A DNA stretch of 64,000 nt. It comes from UBA2336 sp031395485 (GTDB lineage: Bacteria; Bacteroidota; Bacteroidia; Cytophagales; Cyclobacteriaceae). A model generated the notes under the pieces. It did no database searches and was not told the DNA's origin. It was given only the letters and a program-made list of their open reading frames with translations. This document shows positions 27,562 through 36,510 of this stretch, in pieces (the stretch's first letter is position 1; every line of letters begins with the position of its first letter). Both the position numbers and the translations under genes were made by a program. The stretch is taken from positions 1 through 64,000 of the forward strand of contig JANNUS010000016.1 of NCBI GenBank assembly GCA_031395485.1, in the 5' to 3' direction.

Positions 27562-28850
27562 ACTCATTTTTTGAATTTTTCTCGTTCACTGATCCAAACG
27601 TACGGTATGTTGTGGTGGGCTCTGTATTATTAACCGCAAGCTCGGCCATTGTTGGAACATTCACGTTTCTTAATAAACGATCACTGGTAGGTGATGCTAT
27701 CGCCCATGCTGTACTTCCGGGGATTTGTCTTGGATTTATTCTGGCAGGAACAAAAAATCCGGTCGCATTAATTCTCGGAGCATTTGTTACAGGATGGATT
27801 GCGGTTTTTTTGGTGGGATACATCTCTTCGAAAACACGCATTAAAGAAGATACCGCTATTGGATTGATTCTCTCCGTATTTTTTGCAATCGGAATTTTGA
27901 TGCTCACCGTTATTCAAAAATCAGGAAATGCATCGCAATCAGGACTTGATCACTTTCTCTTCGGAAAAGCCGCTGCGCTTGTGGGTAGTGACTTGTATGC
28001 ATTTTTAATCGTGGCCATCATCCTCCTCATAACTGTTTATCTACTCTTTAAAGAATTCTCGTTGCTTGCTTTCGATAAAGATTATGCACGTTCAATTGGC
28101 TTACCGGTAAAAAAAATTGAACTGATACTCACTTCTTTAATTGTGTTGGCGGTGGTAATTGGTATCCAGGCTGTGGGTGTTGTGTTGATGGCAGCTATCC
28201 TGATCACACCAGCAGCCGCTGCACGATTCTGGACAGATAAAATTACAATCATGTTTTTTCTTGCCAGTATTTTTGGTGCAATCAGTGGATTAACCGGTGC
28301 TTACATTTCGTATATCGCACCTGCCATGCCAACAGGGCCATGGATCGTCATTGTGATTTCAGTGATCGCATTTGTTTCATTTTTCTTTGCTCCCAGGCGA
28401 GGTGTACTGTATCGAATGGCCAGACAAGCTTCCATTCGAAAAACAATCAATAATGAAAATGTACTGAAGGTATTCTACCAGCTCGGTGAAGAAAATAAAA
28501 ACTTCTTTATTCATCGCTTTCCGGATGAAATTATTCGCAGAAGAAGGTATGAACGAAATAATCTGTTAAAAATTTTAAGAAGACTGCTTCGACAGGGTTA
28601 CATGGAAAAGGCTGGAAATGCCTGGAGTTTAACACCGGAAGGTAAAACCAAAGCACAGCGTGTTGTAAAAAATCACAGACTGTGGGAATTGTATTTGACT
28701 ACGTACGTGAAAATTAAACCCGATCACGTGCACGAAGATGCCGAGACAATTGAACACTTGCTCACACCTGAATTGGAAGCGGAACTTGAAAAACAATTAG
28801 GATACGCCAAAGTCGATCCGCATAAATCAGAAATACCTTATCCCAATTAG
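27558..28850 (+). CDS. Metal ABC transporter permease fused to a DtxR-like C-terminal domain
   Basis: 430 residues; normal permeases of this family have about 270-300. Residues of about 1-285 are the ABC-3 permease (VVVGSVLLTASSAIVGTF, LVGDAIAHAVLPGICLGF, QAVGVVLMAAILITPAAAARF). After a basic linker (about 290-305) comes an extra domain: a winged-helix-like part (RRRRYERNNLLKILRRLLRQGYMEKAGNAWSLTPEGKTKAQ) and a stretch closely matching the DtxR dimerisation helix (RVVKNHRLWELYLTTYVKIKPDHVHEDAETIEHLL), ending in DPHKSEIPYP, which parallels DPHGHPIP in the operon's own repressor. The tail faces the cytosol and may sense metal to gate transport; that is inference. It overlaps the ATPase gene by 4 bases. 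Confidence 0.93.
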   Translation: MNSFFEFFSFTDPNVRYVVVGSVLLTASSAIVGTFTFLNKRSLVGDAIAHAVLPGICLGFILAGTKNPVALILGAFVTGWIAVFLVGYISSKTRIKEDTAIGLILSVFFAIGILMLTVIQKSGNASQSGLDHFLFGKAAALVGSDLYAFLIVAIILLITVYLLFKEFSLLAFDKDYARSIGLPVKKIELILTSLIVLAVVIGIQAVGVVLMAAILITPAAAARFWTDKITIMFFLASIFGAISGLTGAYISYIAPAMPTGPWIVIVISVIAFVSFFFAPRRGVLYRMARQASIRKTINNENVLKVFYQLGEENKNFFIHRFPDEIIRRRRYERNNLLKILRRLLRQGYMEKAGNAWSLTPEGKTKAQRVVKNHRLWELYLTTYVKIKPDHVHEDAETIEHLLTPELEAELEKQLGYAKVDPHKSEIPYPN

Positions 28851-28883
28851 CAATTAACAATGTTCAATTAACAATTGGTAATT
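28851..28883. repeat. Left inverted-repeat flank of the four-helix-bundle cassette
   Basis: Starts one base after the permease stop. It contains CAATTAACAATG (28851-28862) and a second copy CAATTAACAATTG (28865-28877). The unit CAATTAACAATG recurs exactly, inverted, at 29249-29260 on the far side of the gene. Confidence 0.8.
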
Positions 28884-29261
28884 ATGAATTCATCAAATAA
28901 GAGAGACAATCCAGTACTTGAGAAATCATATAAGTTTGCTTTACGCATTATTAAATTGCATGCTCACTTGTCAAAAGATCTCAAGCAATTTGAAATATCC
29001 AGTCAAATCTTAAGAAGCGGCACTTCGATAGGAGCCAACATTGAAGAAGCTATAGGTGGAGCTTCCAAAAAAGATTTCATCAATAAACTCTCCATTTCAT
29101 ACAAAGAAGCGAGAGAAACCAAATACTGGTTAAGGCTATTAGGAGATTCTGAAATTATTTCAAAAGAACTATCCGAGTCACTTCAGAGTGATTGTGAGGA
29201 ATTACTCAAACTACTTTATTCAATAATTAATTCAGCACGCAAAAACCCCATTGTTAATTGA
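28884..29261 (+). CDS. Four-helix bundle protein (23S rRNA-intervening-sequence / S23 family)
   Basis: 125 residues from the ATG at 28884 (MNSSNKRDNPVLEKSYKFA). The family pattern is clear: LEKSYKFALRIIKLHAHL, SQILRSGTSIGANIEEAIGGASKKDFINKLSISYKEARETKYWLRLL, and a C-terminal helix. These proteins form small bundles; relatives are encoded in 23S rRNA intervening sequences and are distant kin of the Avd protein of diversity-generating retroelements. Their function is unknown. The gene sits between two permeases of a transport operon, where it is out of place, and the last codons lie inside the right inverted repeat. It seems inserted as a cassette without breaking either permease frame. Confidence 0.9.
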   Translation: MNSSNKRDNPVLEKSYKFALRIIKLHAHLSKDLKQFEISSQILRSGTSIGANIEEAIGGASKKDFINKLSISYKEARETKYWLRLLGDSEIISKELSESLQSDCEELLKLLYSIINSARKNPIVN

Positions 29262-29281
29262 CAATTGCATATTGATAATTG
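29249..29281. repeat. Right inverted-repeat flank of the four-helix-bundle cassette
   Basis: CATTGTTAATTG (29249-29260) is the exact reverse complement of 28851-28862, and ATTGATAATTG follows as a weaker second copy. The repeat includes the last codons and stop of the bundle gene and ends just before the ATG of the second permease at 29285. Confidence 0.8.
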
Positions 29282-29284
29282 AAA

Positions 29285-30157
29285 ATGAACGATTTCTACA
29301 TCATAGTAACAGCCTCACTCGTAGCATCAAGCTGCGCATTACTCGGTTGCTATCTGATCTTGAGAAGAATGGCGATGGTGGGTGATGCCATTTCGCACGC
29401 TGTATTGCCGGGTATTGTGCTGGCATTTTTAATCTCTGGCTCACGCGATTCGGTTACCATGCTTATTGGTGCAGGGCTCATTGGAATTTTCACCACTTTT
29501 CTAATTGAATTCTTTCATAAGAAAGCCAAGCTTCAAACTGACGCTGCCATAGGCGTTACCTTTACATGGCTGTTTGCCGTTGGCGTTGTGCTGATTTCGC
29601 TTTTTGCTGGTAAGGTTGATCTCGATCAGGACTGTGTATTGTATGGTGAGATTGCCTATGTACCGTTGGATGTGATTATCGCTGATTCCGGGGAGAGCCT
29701 TGGACCTCGAGCCATTTATATTATGGGATCTGTATTCATTGTGATTCTACTTTTCATAAAAATTGGCTACAAAGAACTTTTTCTTACCACCTTCGATCCC
29801 GCATATGCAGGTGCCATTGGCATCTCAACAACCTTATGGCATTACCTATTAATGGGAGCTGTGTCGGTTACCACTGTCGCTTCATTCGAGTCAGTGGGAG
29901 CAATTTTGGTAGTGGCGTTACTCATAGCACCTGCAGCTACAGCGTATTTATTAACAGATGACTTCCGGTGGATGCTTTTAATCGCCTGTGGTGTTGGCGT
30001 ACTCGCTTCTATTGGTGGTTATTACTTTGCTGTTTGGCTCGATGGATCTATTGCAGGAGCAATTGGTGCGGTATGCGGAGTATTGTTTGGCATTGCGATG
30101 ATCTTCTCGCCAACGCACGGTTTACTATTTAAGAAACTCAAGGCAACGCCTCACTGA
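29285..30157 (+). CDS. Metal ABC transporter permease, second subunit
   Basis: 290 residues from the ATG at 29285 (MNDFYIIVTASLVASSC). An ABC-3 family permease with about 8-9 helices: SSCALLGCYLILRRMAMVGDAISHAVLPGIVLAF, DAAIGVTFTWLFAVGVVLISLFA, ASFESVGAILVVALLIAPAATAYLL. It normally pairs with the first permease, and the two have no gap apart from the inserted cassette. It is the last gene of the operon. No extra domain, unlike the first permease. Confidence 0.95.
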   Translation: MNDFYIIVTASLVASSCALLGCYLILRRMAMVGDAISHAVLPGIVLAFLISGSRDSVTMLIGAGLIGIFTTFLIEFFHKKAKLQTDAAIGVTFTWLFAVGVVLISLFAGKVDLDQDCVLYGEIAYVPLDVIIADSGESLGPRAIYIMGSVFIVILLFIKIGYKELFLTTFDPAYAGAIGISTTLWHYLLMGAVSVTTVASFESVGAILVVALLIAPAATAYLLTDDFRWMLLIACGVGVLASIGGYYFAVWLDGSIAGAIGAVCGVLFGIAMIFSPTHGLLFKKLKATPH

Positions 30158-30248
30158 TTTTGTAAAATCGGATTGTAAGATGAACTGGTTCTCAAAAATC
30201 CATTAAGCCCCGAAAATTCAATTTTACAAACCACTATCAACTACAACG

Positions 30249-33167
30249 TTAAAAACCAAGGATATACTCTTGCAAATTAGAGCTCCTGTCCAGCCGCAAT
30301 TTTTTACGAAGTCGGTACCGGCTTATTTCCACTCCCCGAATGGAGATATTAAGGAGATGTGCAATCTCTTTTGTAGAAAGATTCATTCTTAAGTATGCAC
30401 TTAATTTCATGTCCTGTGGACTAAGATGAGTATTAGTCGATCTAAATCTTCTCGAAAAATCACCATGTACTTTATCAAAGTGAACTTGAAAATGTTCCCA
30501 ATCAGCGTCAGACGATAAATTACCTTCAATATCATGAACAATACGTGAAAGTTCTTTAGAAGAAACTTCATCCGCACTTTTATTAGCAATGCCTTTCAGG
30601 TTATCCTTAACCTTTGAAATGAATTCATTCTTATTAAGGATTAGCACAGTTGAGGTGCCTAATTCTTTATTCATGTGTCGCAGTTCAGCTTCAAGCTTCT
30701 CATTTTCTAATCGAGTAATCTCTTCCTGGCTATTTTTTGCTAGAATCTCAATTTCGTTATCCTTCCGGATTAATTCCTTCTCTTGCTTTAATACCATAAC
30801 CTTTCTTTCTTTTCTATATTTTTGATCCACCACGACAAAACCCAAGAATAAAAAAGTAATGATTAAGAAGCTATAACTAGAATAAGCCCAAACGGTTCTA
30901 TACCACGGTGGAAGAATGACAAATCGATACGTTGTTTCATTGCTCACATCTCCATACACATTTTTTGAGCGTACGTGAAATGTATATTTCCCTTCATGCA
31001 AATTTGTATACTCTTTTTGCGACTGAGGTGTCCACTCCGACCATTCTTTATCAAACTTATCCAGATAGTATTGGTGCATTATCTCTCCATCACTTTCAAA
31101 CGAAGTTGCAGCAAAACTTAAATTTATTGAGTTCTGTTTATAGGGCAGTGTTATAATGTATTCTTCTCCTTGTTCAGCAACCACTTTTTTATTCTTAACA
31201 TAGCTACCATAAAAGAGTGTTGAATCTCCATTCGATGTCGTTGAAAACTGTCTAATGTGTGCTTTAATATTTGACTTCCGGATATCACTCAGATCAGGAT
31301 CGTAATGAATAAACCCTTCTTTAGCACCGAACAATACTTCATTGTTCTCCAGAATAGCCATATTCTCTAAGTCATCATTCAAAAAGCGTCTAACTTTATT
31401 GAAACTATTTAAATCCAAATTATAGCCTCCAACTGAATTTTTACGCATAACACCAATCAGCTCACGGCCAACGAAATAGATATTGCCTATTGCATCTTCC
31501 TGAATATTCCATAGCTGCGCATTTGGGCCTAAAAGGCTTGTAAACAGAGATTCTGGAACGAACCTGTCTTGCTGCTTATCATACTTGAAAGTTCCGCGCT
31601 CAGAAGTGAACACTAATTCATTACGAACCATAAATACGTTAATCAATAAATTTGACGGGAAACCCTTATCGGCTCCATAGAAAGAAATATTTTTTATCTC
31701 TTCCAGTGTACGATCAAGTTCAAGTTTGAAAACACCTTTATAGCCATGCGTAACCCAAACATACCCGTCCCTATCTTGTTCCATAATGCGGGAGGATTCA
31801 GTAAATCCTTTTGACTTCTTTGAAAATACCCAGTGTTTATTTTTCTGGTTAAAGAATTGAATCCCTCCATACACACCACTTACTAATTGTTCAGGAACAT
31901 CTTGTAACCTCAAAAATATCCAACCGCCCGGCTCAGAGGAAAGCAATGTGGCTTTTTCACCATCAACCCGAAAAACTCCGTTATGATGACCAACTAATAA
32001 GTCATCGCTATATTTTCCGATATGGTATACTTGACCACGCGTGCCATCAATTAAACTGAAAGCTGAGTTTGACAGTTGAGTGTTTTTTAGATAAAGACCC
32101 GTGTTGGTTCCAACATATAAATTTGAATTATCTAAGTATGCTGAATATCCGGTTCCTGAAAGTCCCACTTCTTCATTAATTAAAGTAAAAGGCGATCCAA
32201 GCTCGACATACGCAAGTCCATTATTGTTTCCAACCCATAAATTTTGAAGATCATCCTCCATTAGGCTTAGCACTGTGCGGTTTTCAAGTCCGCGACCACT
32301 GGTTAGTTGAAGAAGTGTTTCTCCTTTCTCGTTCAATACAAGCAATCCATAATTTTGAGTGCCAACAGCATAGTTGCCATTTTTCAACTGGATCATACAA
32401 TTGATGTTCGCATCTTTGAAATACTCTTGACGAGAATCATTCCAGGGTGTTATTTCTCCAGTGCTTTTCATCTTGTAAATACCTTGCTGAAAAGTAGAAA
32501 TCAAATACTGGTTGTCGTATGATGGAAGTACGGAGGAAATACTAATGTTCTTAAAAAATTCTCCTCCATTTACTAACTGAAGCTTACGGTCATGAAGTTT
32601 TGTTAAACCTATCCCGCGCTCACTAACCAAAAGTTCACGATTTACATAAAATGAAAGATCAATTGGGTTTACGGGTTGTACTACGCCTAAGGAGTCATTC
32701 TCATAAACAAAAATATTCGAGAAGGTGCAGAAGTAAACTTTACCGTTATCAACGAACAAATTCCAGGTCTCATCAAAATTTCGAAATGCGGCAAGAAGAC
32801 TATCGGCCAACGATGTATACTGGAGTTGACCCTGCTTATCGGGGAAAAAAAATCCAAACTCACTCTGGCATCCGACAAAAATTTTACCAGAATCATCAAT
32901 GGCAACACTTCGAATCTTAGAACCATTTTTAGCCGCAAAAATTTTCCACCGATTGCCATCATATTCGAGCAACCCTAGGTTATTAGCAATGTAAATCATA
33001 CCGCGAGCATCCTGAGCGATGCTCCAATTTTGGATCCCTGCCTTATAATCAAGTGTACTAAAATTCCTTACAATGGGTAACCCACTTAACGCTGGCTGTG
33101 CAGTAATCGAAATTGAACAAAAAGCGAGTAAAAGGGTTGTGAGTATACCTAATACGAATGATTTCAT
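30249..33167 (-). CDS. PUL regulator: propeller/Y_Y_Y sensor with LuxR-type HTH
   Basis: 972 residues from the ATG at 33167 (MKSFVLGILTTLLLAF). A signal peptide is followed by two-component-regulator-type propeller repeats (about 30-650, e.g. ENDSLGVVQP, SLMEDDLQNLWVGNNNGLAYVELG), a Y_Y_Y domain (about 665-750, QYYLDKFDKEWSEWTPQSQKEYTNL), one membrane helix (about 760-781), a coiled coil and a C-terminal LuxR-type HTH (about 915-968, LSTKEIAHLLNISIRGVEISRYRLRKKL). There is no histidine kinase or receiver domain. A periplasmic ligand, probably a glucan oligosaccharide, would therefore be signalled straight to a membrane-tethered DNA-binding domain. It is divergent from susC. Confidence 0.9.
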   Translation of the reverse strand: MKSFVLGILTTLLLAFCSISITAQPALSGLPIVRNFSTLDYKAGIQNWSIAQDARGMIYIANNLGLLEYDGNRWKIFAAKNGSKIRSVAIDDSGKIFVGCQSEFGFFFPDKQGQLQYTSLADSLLAAFRNFDETWNLFVDNGKVYFCTFSNIFVYENDSLGVVQPVNPIDLSFYVNRELLVSERGIGLTKLHDRKLQLVNGGEFFKNISISSVLPSYDNQYLISTFQQGIYKMKSTGEITPWNDSRQEYFKDANINCMIQLKNGNYAVGTQNYGLLVLNEKGETLLQLTSGRGLENRTVLSLMEDDLQNLWVGNNNGLAYVELGSPFTLINEEVGLSGTGYSAYLDNSNLYVGTNTGLYLKNTQLSNSAFSLIDGTRGQVYHIGKYSDDLLVGHHNGVFRVDGEKATLLSSEPGGWIFLRLQDVPEQLVSGVYGGIQFFNQKNKHWVFSKKSKGFTESSRIMEQDRDGYVWVTHGYKGVFKLELDRTLEEIKNISFYGADKGFPSNLLINVFMVRNELVFTSERGTFKYDKQQDRFVPESLFTSLLGPNAQLWNIQEDAIGNIYFVGRELIGVMRKNSVGGYNLDLNSFNKVRRFLNDDLENMAILENNEVLFGAKEGFIHYDPDLSDIRKSNIKAHIRQFSTTSNGDSTLFYGSYVKNKKVVAEQGEEYIITLPYKQNSINLSFAATSFESDGEIMHQYYLDKFDKEWSEWTPQSQKEYTNLHEGKYTFHVRSKNVYGDVSNETTYRFVILPPWYRTVWAYSSYSFLIITFLFLGFVVVDQKYRKERKVMVLKQEKELIRKDNEIEILAKNSQEEITRLENEKLEAELRHMNKELGTSTVLILNKNEFISKVKDNLKGIANKSADEVSSKELSRIVHDIEGNLSSDADWEHFQVHFDKVHGDFSRRFRSTNTHLSPQDMKLSAYLRMNLSTKEIAHLLNISIRGVEISRYRLRKKLRLDRSSNLQEYILGF

Positions 33168-33186
33168 TGGGTCATGTACTGATTGC

Positions 33187-33199
33187 ACTACAATGTAGT
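33187..33199. promoter_or_regulatory. Perfect 13-base palindrome in the regulator/susC intergenic region
   Basis: ACTACA-A-TGTAGT (6+1+6). It lies 20 bases before the regulator ATG and about 235 bases before susC, where an operator of the divergent promoters would be expected. No protein can be assigned. Confidence 0.3.
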
Positions 33200-33434
33200 A
33201 CTAAAATATATGCAGAAAATAATTAATAGGTCAAAAAAGCGTAAAATAGCATTTTTTAACATTTTGATGTGTTTTTGATGTATAGGCAAGAACCTGGTGA
33301 TGTATATATGATGGGGTAAATAAGTTGATTTTAGGGTACTAAAAAATGAAGTTTGAGAAATTATTCAAACGATTGCAAAAAAAATTGAGTGAAATCCGTT
33401 GCTGTTTACCAAAACTTGAAAAAATCTATTCAAA

Positions 33435-36400
33435 ATGAGGATATTTTACATACTAACCATTGTAACCTTTACTACCCTAGGTTCATTTGCTCAATCACAA
33501 ATTTCCGGAACGGTAAAGGATCAGGCAGGTCAATCCTTGCCAGGAGTGAATGTTCAAATCAAAAGTACCACATCAGGATCATCAACTGATATTGACGGAA
33601 AGTATACAATAGACGCTCCCGCTGACGCAATCCTTATTTTCAGTTTTATAGGATACAAGACTATTGAGGTTGGAGTTTCAGGTAGAATGAGTATTAATAT
33701 TCAACTTGAAGAGGATATTACTGCATTGGGTGAAGTTGTAGTTATTGGATATGGTATTCAAAAGAAAAGTGTGGCCACCGCCTCTGTTTCTATCGTCAAC
33801 TCAAAAGACTTACAAGGTTTCAGTTCCGCGCGGGTTGATCAAATGCTGCAAGGTCAGGTAGCAGGAGTTACGTTTAAAACTTCCTCTGGTCAACCGGGTT
33901 CTGCGCAAAATATATTTATCAGGGGTATCGGCACAAATGGAAACAATAACCCGCTTATTATTATCGATGGTGTGAACTCAAACGATGGCTTTTTAGCTGC
34001 TCTTAATCCGGCTGATATAGAGTCTGTTCAGATTCTTAAAGATGGTGCCTCAACGGCTATCTATGGTTCACGTGCAGCCAATGGTATTATTATGGTCACT
34101 ACTAAAAAAGCTAAGGCTGGAGAAGCGACCTTTAACTATTCGTTCTTTTACGGTCAGCAGCAGCCCTGGAAAACTCCTAAACTTCTCAACTCCTCACAGT
34201 ATGTTTCATTGATTACAGAGAAGTATGTGAATGGCAATGCCACACTTCCTGTTGGGTTTCCTGATCAAGATGAAATTTCAACAAATACAGATTGGATGGA
34301 CGAAGTTTTTGAGCCATCCAGTACACAAACACACCAGTTATCGGTTTCAAAAGGAACTGAAAATAGTTCTGTGTTTGCTTCGCTATCCTATTTTGATCAA
34401 AAAGGTGTAATCGCTCCTGATAAATCGAACGCAAAACGGATTACAGCGCGTATTAATACTGAACAGCAAGTCAATAAATATCTTTCATTTGGCGAAACAT
34501 TTTTTCTAAATCATTCCACAAATGAACGAATACCAGAGAACAATGCTTTTGGATCTCCACTAAGCGATGCTTTAGTATACGATCCATTAACTCCTGTTTA
34601 TGATCTGAATGGAACTTTTGGCTTTGCACAATCTCCCTATGTACAAAAGGAATATTTAAATCCGCTCAGCAGAGTTTACATTAGCAATACAGCAACAGCG
34701 CAAGATGGAATTTTGGGAAATGTTTTTTTGAAAGTAGAACCAATCAAAAATTTATCCTTCAAAACAGATTTCGGAATTGATTATAATATTTATAGCGGAG
34801 ATGGCTTTACTCCATCTTATGAATTTTTCGATACCAACGGCAATCAATTGCCGCTCACGAATGAAACAAATGACTTGTATCGCTATACTTCAACAGTATT
34901 TATTTGGCAGTGGGAAAATTATATAAATTATTCGTTAACAAAAGGGAAACACACTGGTGATGTAACCGTTGGTACCACAGCCCGTGAACGAACAGGAAGT
35001 GGCTTTAGCGGATCCTCATCTGGAATCCCAAGTGAAGTTCAATTTGATCCTGACTTTCAATACATCGATAATACTCCTGATACCTTGCGGAGGTCATCCG
35101 GTAGTGATCCTGAACGTGAATCACTTCTAAGTTTTTTTGGTCGGGTCAACTATAATTTTAATGAACGTTATCTGGCATCTGTTACGCTTCGGAGAGACGG
35201 CAGCTCAAAATTTGGGCAGAATAATCGCTTTGGAATATTCCCATCCTTATCAATAGGTTGGGTGGTCACCAAGGAAGACTTCTGGCGCTTTAAAGAAATT
35301 AGCTTTCTAAAGTTAAGAGCCAGTTACGGTATTAATGGAAACGACCGAATCGGAAATCTTGGTTATGCATCTGTCATCGGCTATACCGGTGATTACCAAT
35401 TTGGTAAACCTGGTTCACAAATAATTTATCCGGGACTTTCCTCACTCTATCTCGACAATCCAAATCTAAAGTGGGAAGAGAGCAAACAGTTAGATATCGG
35501 TTTAGAAATTGGTTTACTGAATGACAACTTAACATTAGAATTGGATTATTACAGAAAGACCACCTCCGACCTTTTAATGAATGCTTCTACCGCAATCTAC
35601 ATTGGTAATAAGCCACCCATTGCCAATGTTGGTGAAGTAGTGAATCAGGGGGTTGAGTTGGAAGCGTCTTACCAACAGAATTTTGGTGATGTTAATTTTA
35701 ACGTTGGATTTAACATGGCTACTTTAAAAAATAATGTCACAAAAGTTACCGACAACGGGTTTATCGATGGCTATACATGGCCCGTACGAAATACAGTCAT
35801 TACACGAATGGAAGTGGGTAGCCCAATCGGATACTTCAGAGGTTTTAAAACAGCTGGTGTGTTCAATAGTGATGAGGAAATTTTCGGGTACATAAATAGT
35901 AACGGTGATCCTATTCAACCGAATGCAGTACCCGGTGATTTAAAATTTGTGGATACCAATAATGATGGCATAATCAATAACGATGATATTGTAAATATTG
36001 GCAAACCCTGGGCGAGCGTAACCATGGGTATCAACCTGTCACTTGCTTGGAAAGGCATAGACCTTCGCATGTTATTTTCTTCCAGTATTGGAAATGATAT
36101 TTTCCGCTCCTATGAGCGCCAGGATGTTATAAACAATAACTATCAAACCGAATGGCTCGACCGGTGGACTGAAACAAACACAGATGGAGCGTATCCACGA
36201 CTCAGCACGTTGGATGGTAATAATAATGCGCGTGCCTCAGACTTCTATGTGGAGGATGGATCCTATTTAAGATTGAAAAATCTCCAAGTTGGTTATACGG
36301 TACCGAAAGCAATCATTGAAAAAGCTAAAATGAAATCCCTTCGTGTGTATGTCTCTTGCGACAACCTGCTTACACTCACTGGCTATACTGGGTTCGATCC

Positions 36401-36500
36401 GGAAATCGGAACGAGTGGTTGGATTTTGGATACGGCCATCGATAAAGGGTTTTACCCGCAATTGAGGACTTTTGGATTCGGTTTAAATGCATCTTTTTAA
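33435..36500 (+). CDS. susC: SusC/RagA family TonB-dependent outer-membrane transporter
   Basis: 1,021 residues. A signal peptide (about 1-19, FTTLGSFAQ) is followed by a carboxypeptidase-D-like domain (ISGTVKDQAGQSLPGVNVQIK...GKYTIDAPADAILIFSFIGYKT), the SusC segment GEVVVIGYGIQKKSVATASVSIV, a plug with GTNGNNNPLIIIDGV and a 22-strand-type barrel ending in an aromatic residue. It imports oligosaccharides bound by SusD. It is the first gene of the PUL, 10 bases before susD, and faces the divergent regulator. Confidence 0.95.
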   Translation: MRIFYILTIVTFTTLGSFAQSQISGTVKDQAGQSLPGVNVQIKSTTSGSSTDIDGKYTIDAPADAILIFSFIGYKTIEVGVSGRMSINIQLEEDITALGEVVVIGYGIQKKSVATASVSIVNSKDLQGFSSARVDQMLQGQVAGVTFKTSSGQPGSAQNIFIRGIGTNGNNNPLIIIDGVNSNDGFLAALNPADIESVQILKDGASTAIYGSRAANGIIMVTTKKAKAGEATFNYSFFYGQQQPWKTPKLLNSSQYVSLITEKYVNGNATLPVGFPDQDEISTNTDWMDEVFEPSSTQTHQLSVSKGTENSSVFASLSYFDQKGVIAPDKSNAKRITARINTEQQVNKYLSFGETFFLNHSTNERIPENNAFGSPLSDALVYDPLTPVYDLNGTFGFAQSPYVQKEYLNPLSRVYISNTATAQDGILGNVFLKVEPIKNLSFKTDFGIDYNIYSGDGFTPSYEFFDTNGNQLPLTNETNDLYRYTSTVFIWQWENYINYSLTKGKHTGDVTVGTTARERTGSGFSGSSSGIPSEVQFDPDFQYIDNTPDTLRRSSGSDPERESLLSFFGRVNYNFNERYLASVTLRRDGSSKFGQNNRFGIFPSLSIGWVVTKEDFWRFKEISFLKLRASYGINGNDRIGNLGYASVIGYTGDYQFGKPGSQIIYPGLSSLYLDNPNLKWEESKQLDIGLEIGLLNDNLTLELDYYRKTTSDLLMNASTAIYIGNKPPIANVGEVVNQGVELEASYQQNFGDVNFNVGFNMATLKNNVTKVTDNGFIDGYTWPVRNTVITRMEVGSPIGYFRGFKTAGVFNSDEEIFGYINSNGDPIQPNAVPGDLKFVDTNNDGIINNDDIVNIGKPWASVTMGINLSLAWKGIDLRMLFSSSIGNDIFRSYERQDVINNNYQTEWLDRWTETNTDGAYPRLSTLDGNNNARASDFYVEDGSYLRLKNLQVGYTVPKAIIEKAKMKSLRVYVSCDNLLTLTGYTGFDPEIGTSGWILDTAIDKGFYPQLRTFGFGLNASF

Positions 36501-36510
36501 TTAATAAAGT

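Noticed and set aside
28884..29261. Diversity-generating retroelement (Avd)
   Set aside because: The bundle protein is related in fold, but no reverse transcriptase, template repeat or variable repeat is present.
30159..30230. Terminator from TTTGTAAAAT (30159-30168) and ATTTTACAAA (30221-30230)
   Set aside because: The arms match perfectly but are AT-only with a 52-base spacer, so a stable hairpin is doubtful.
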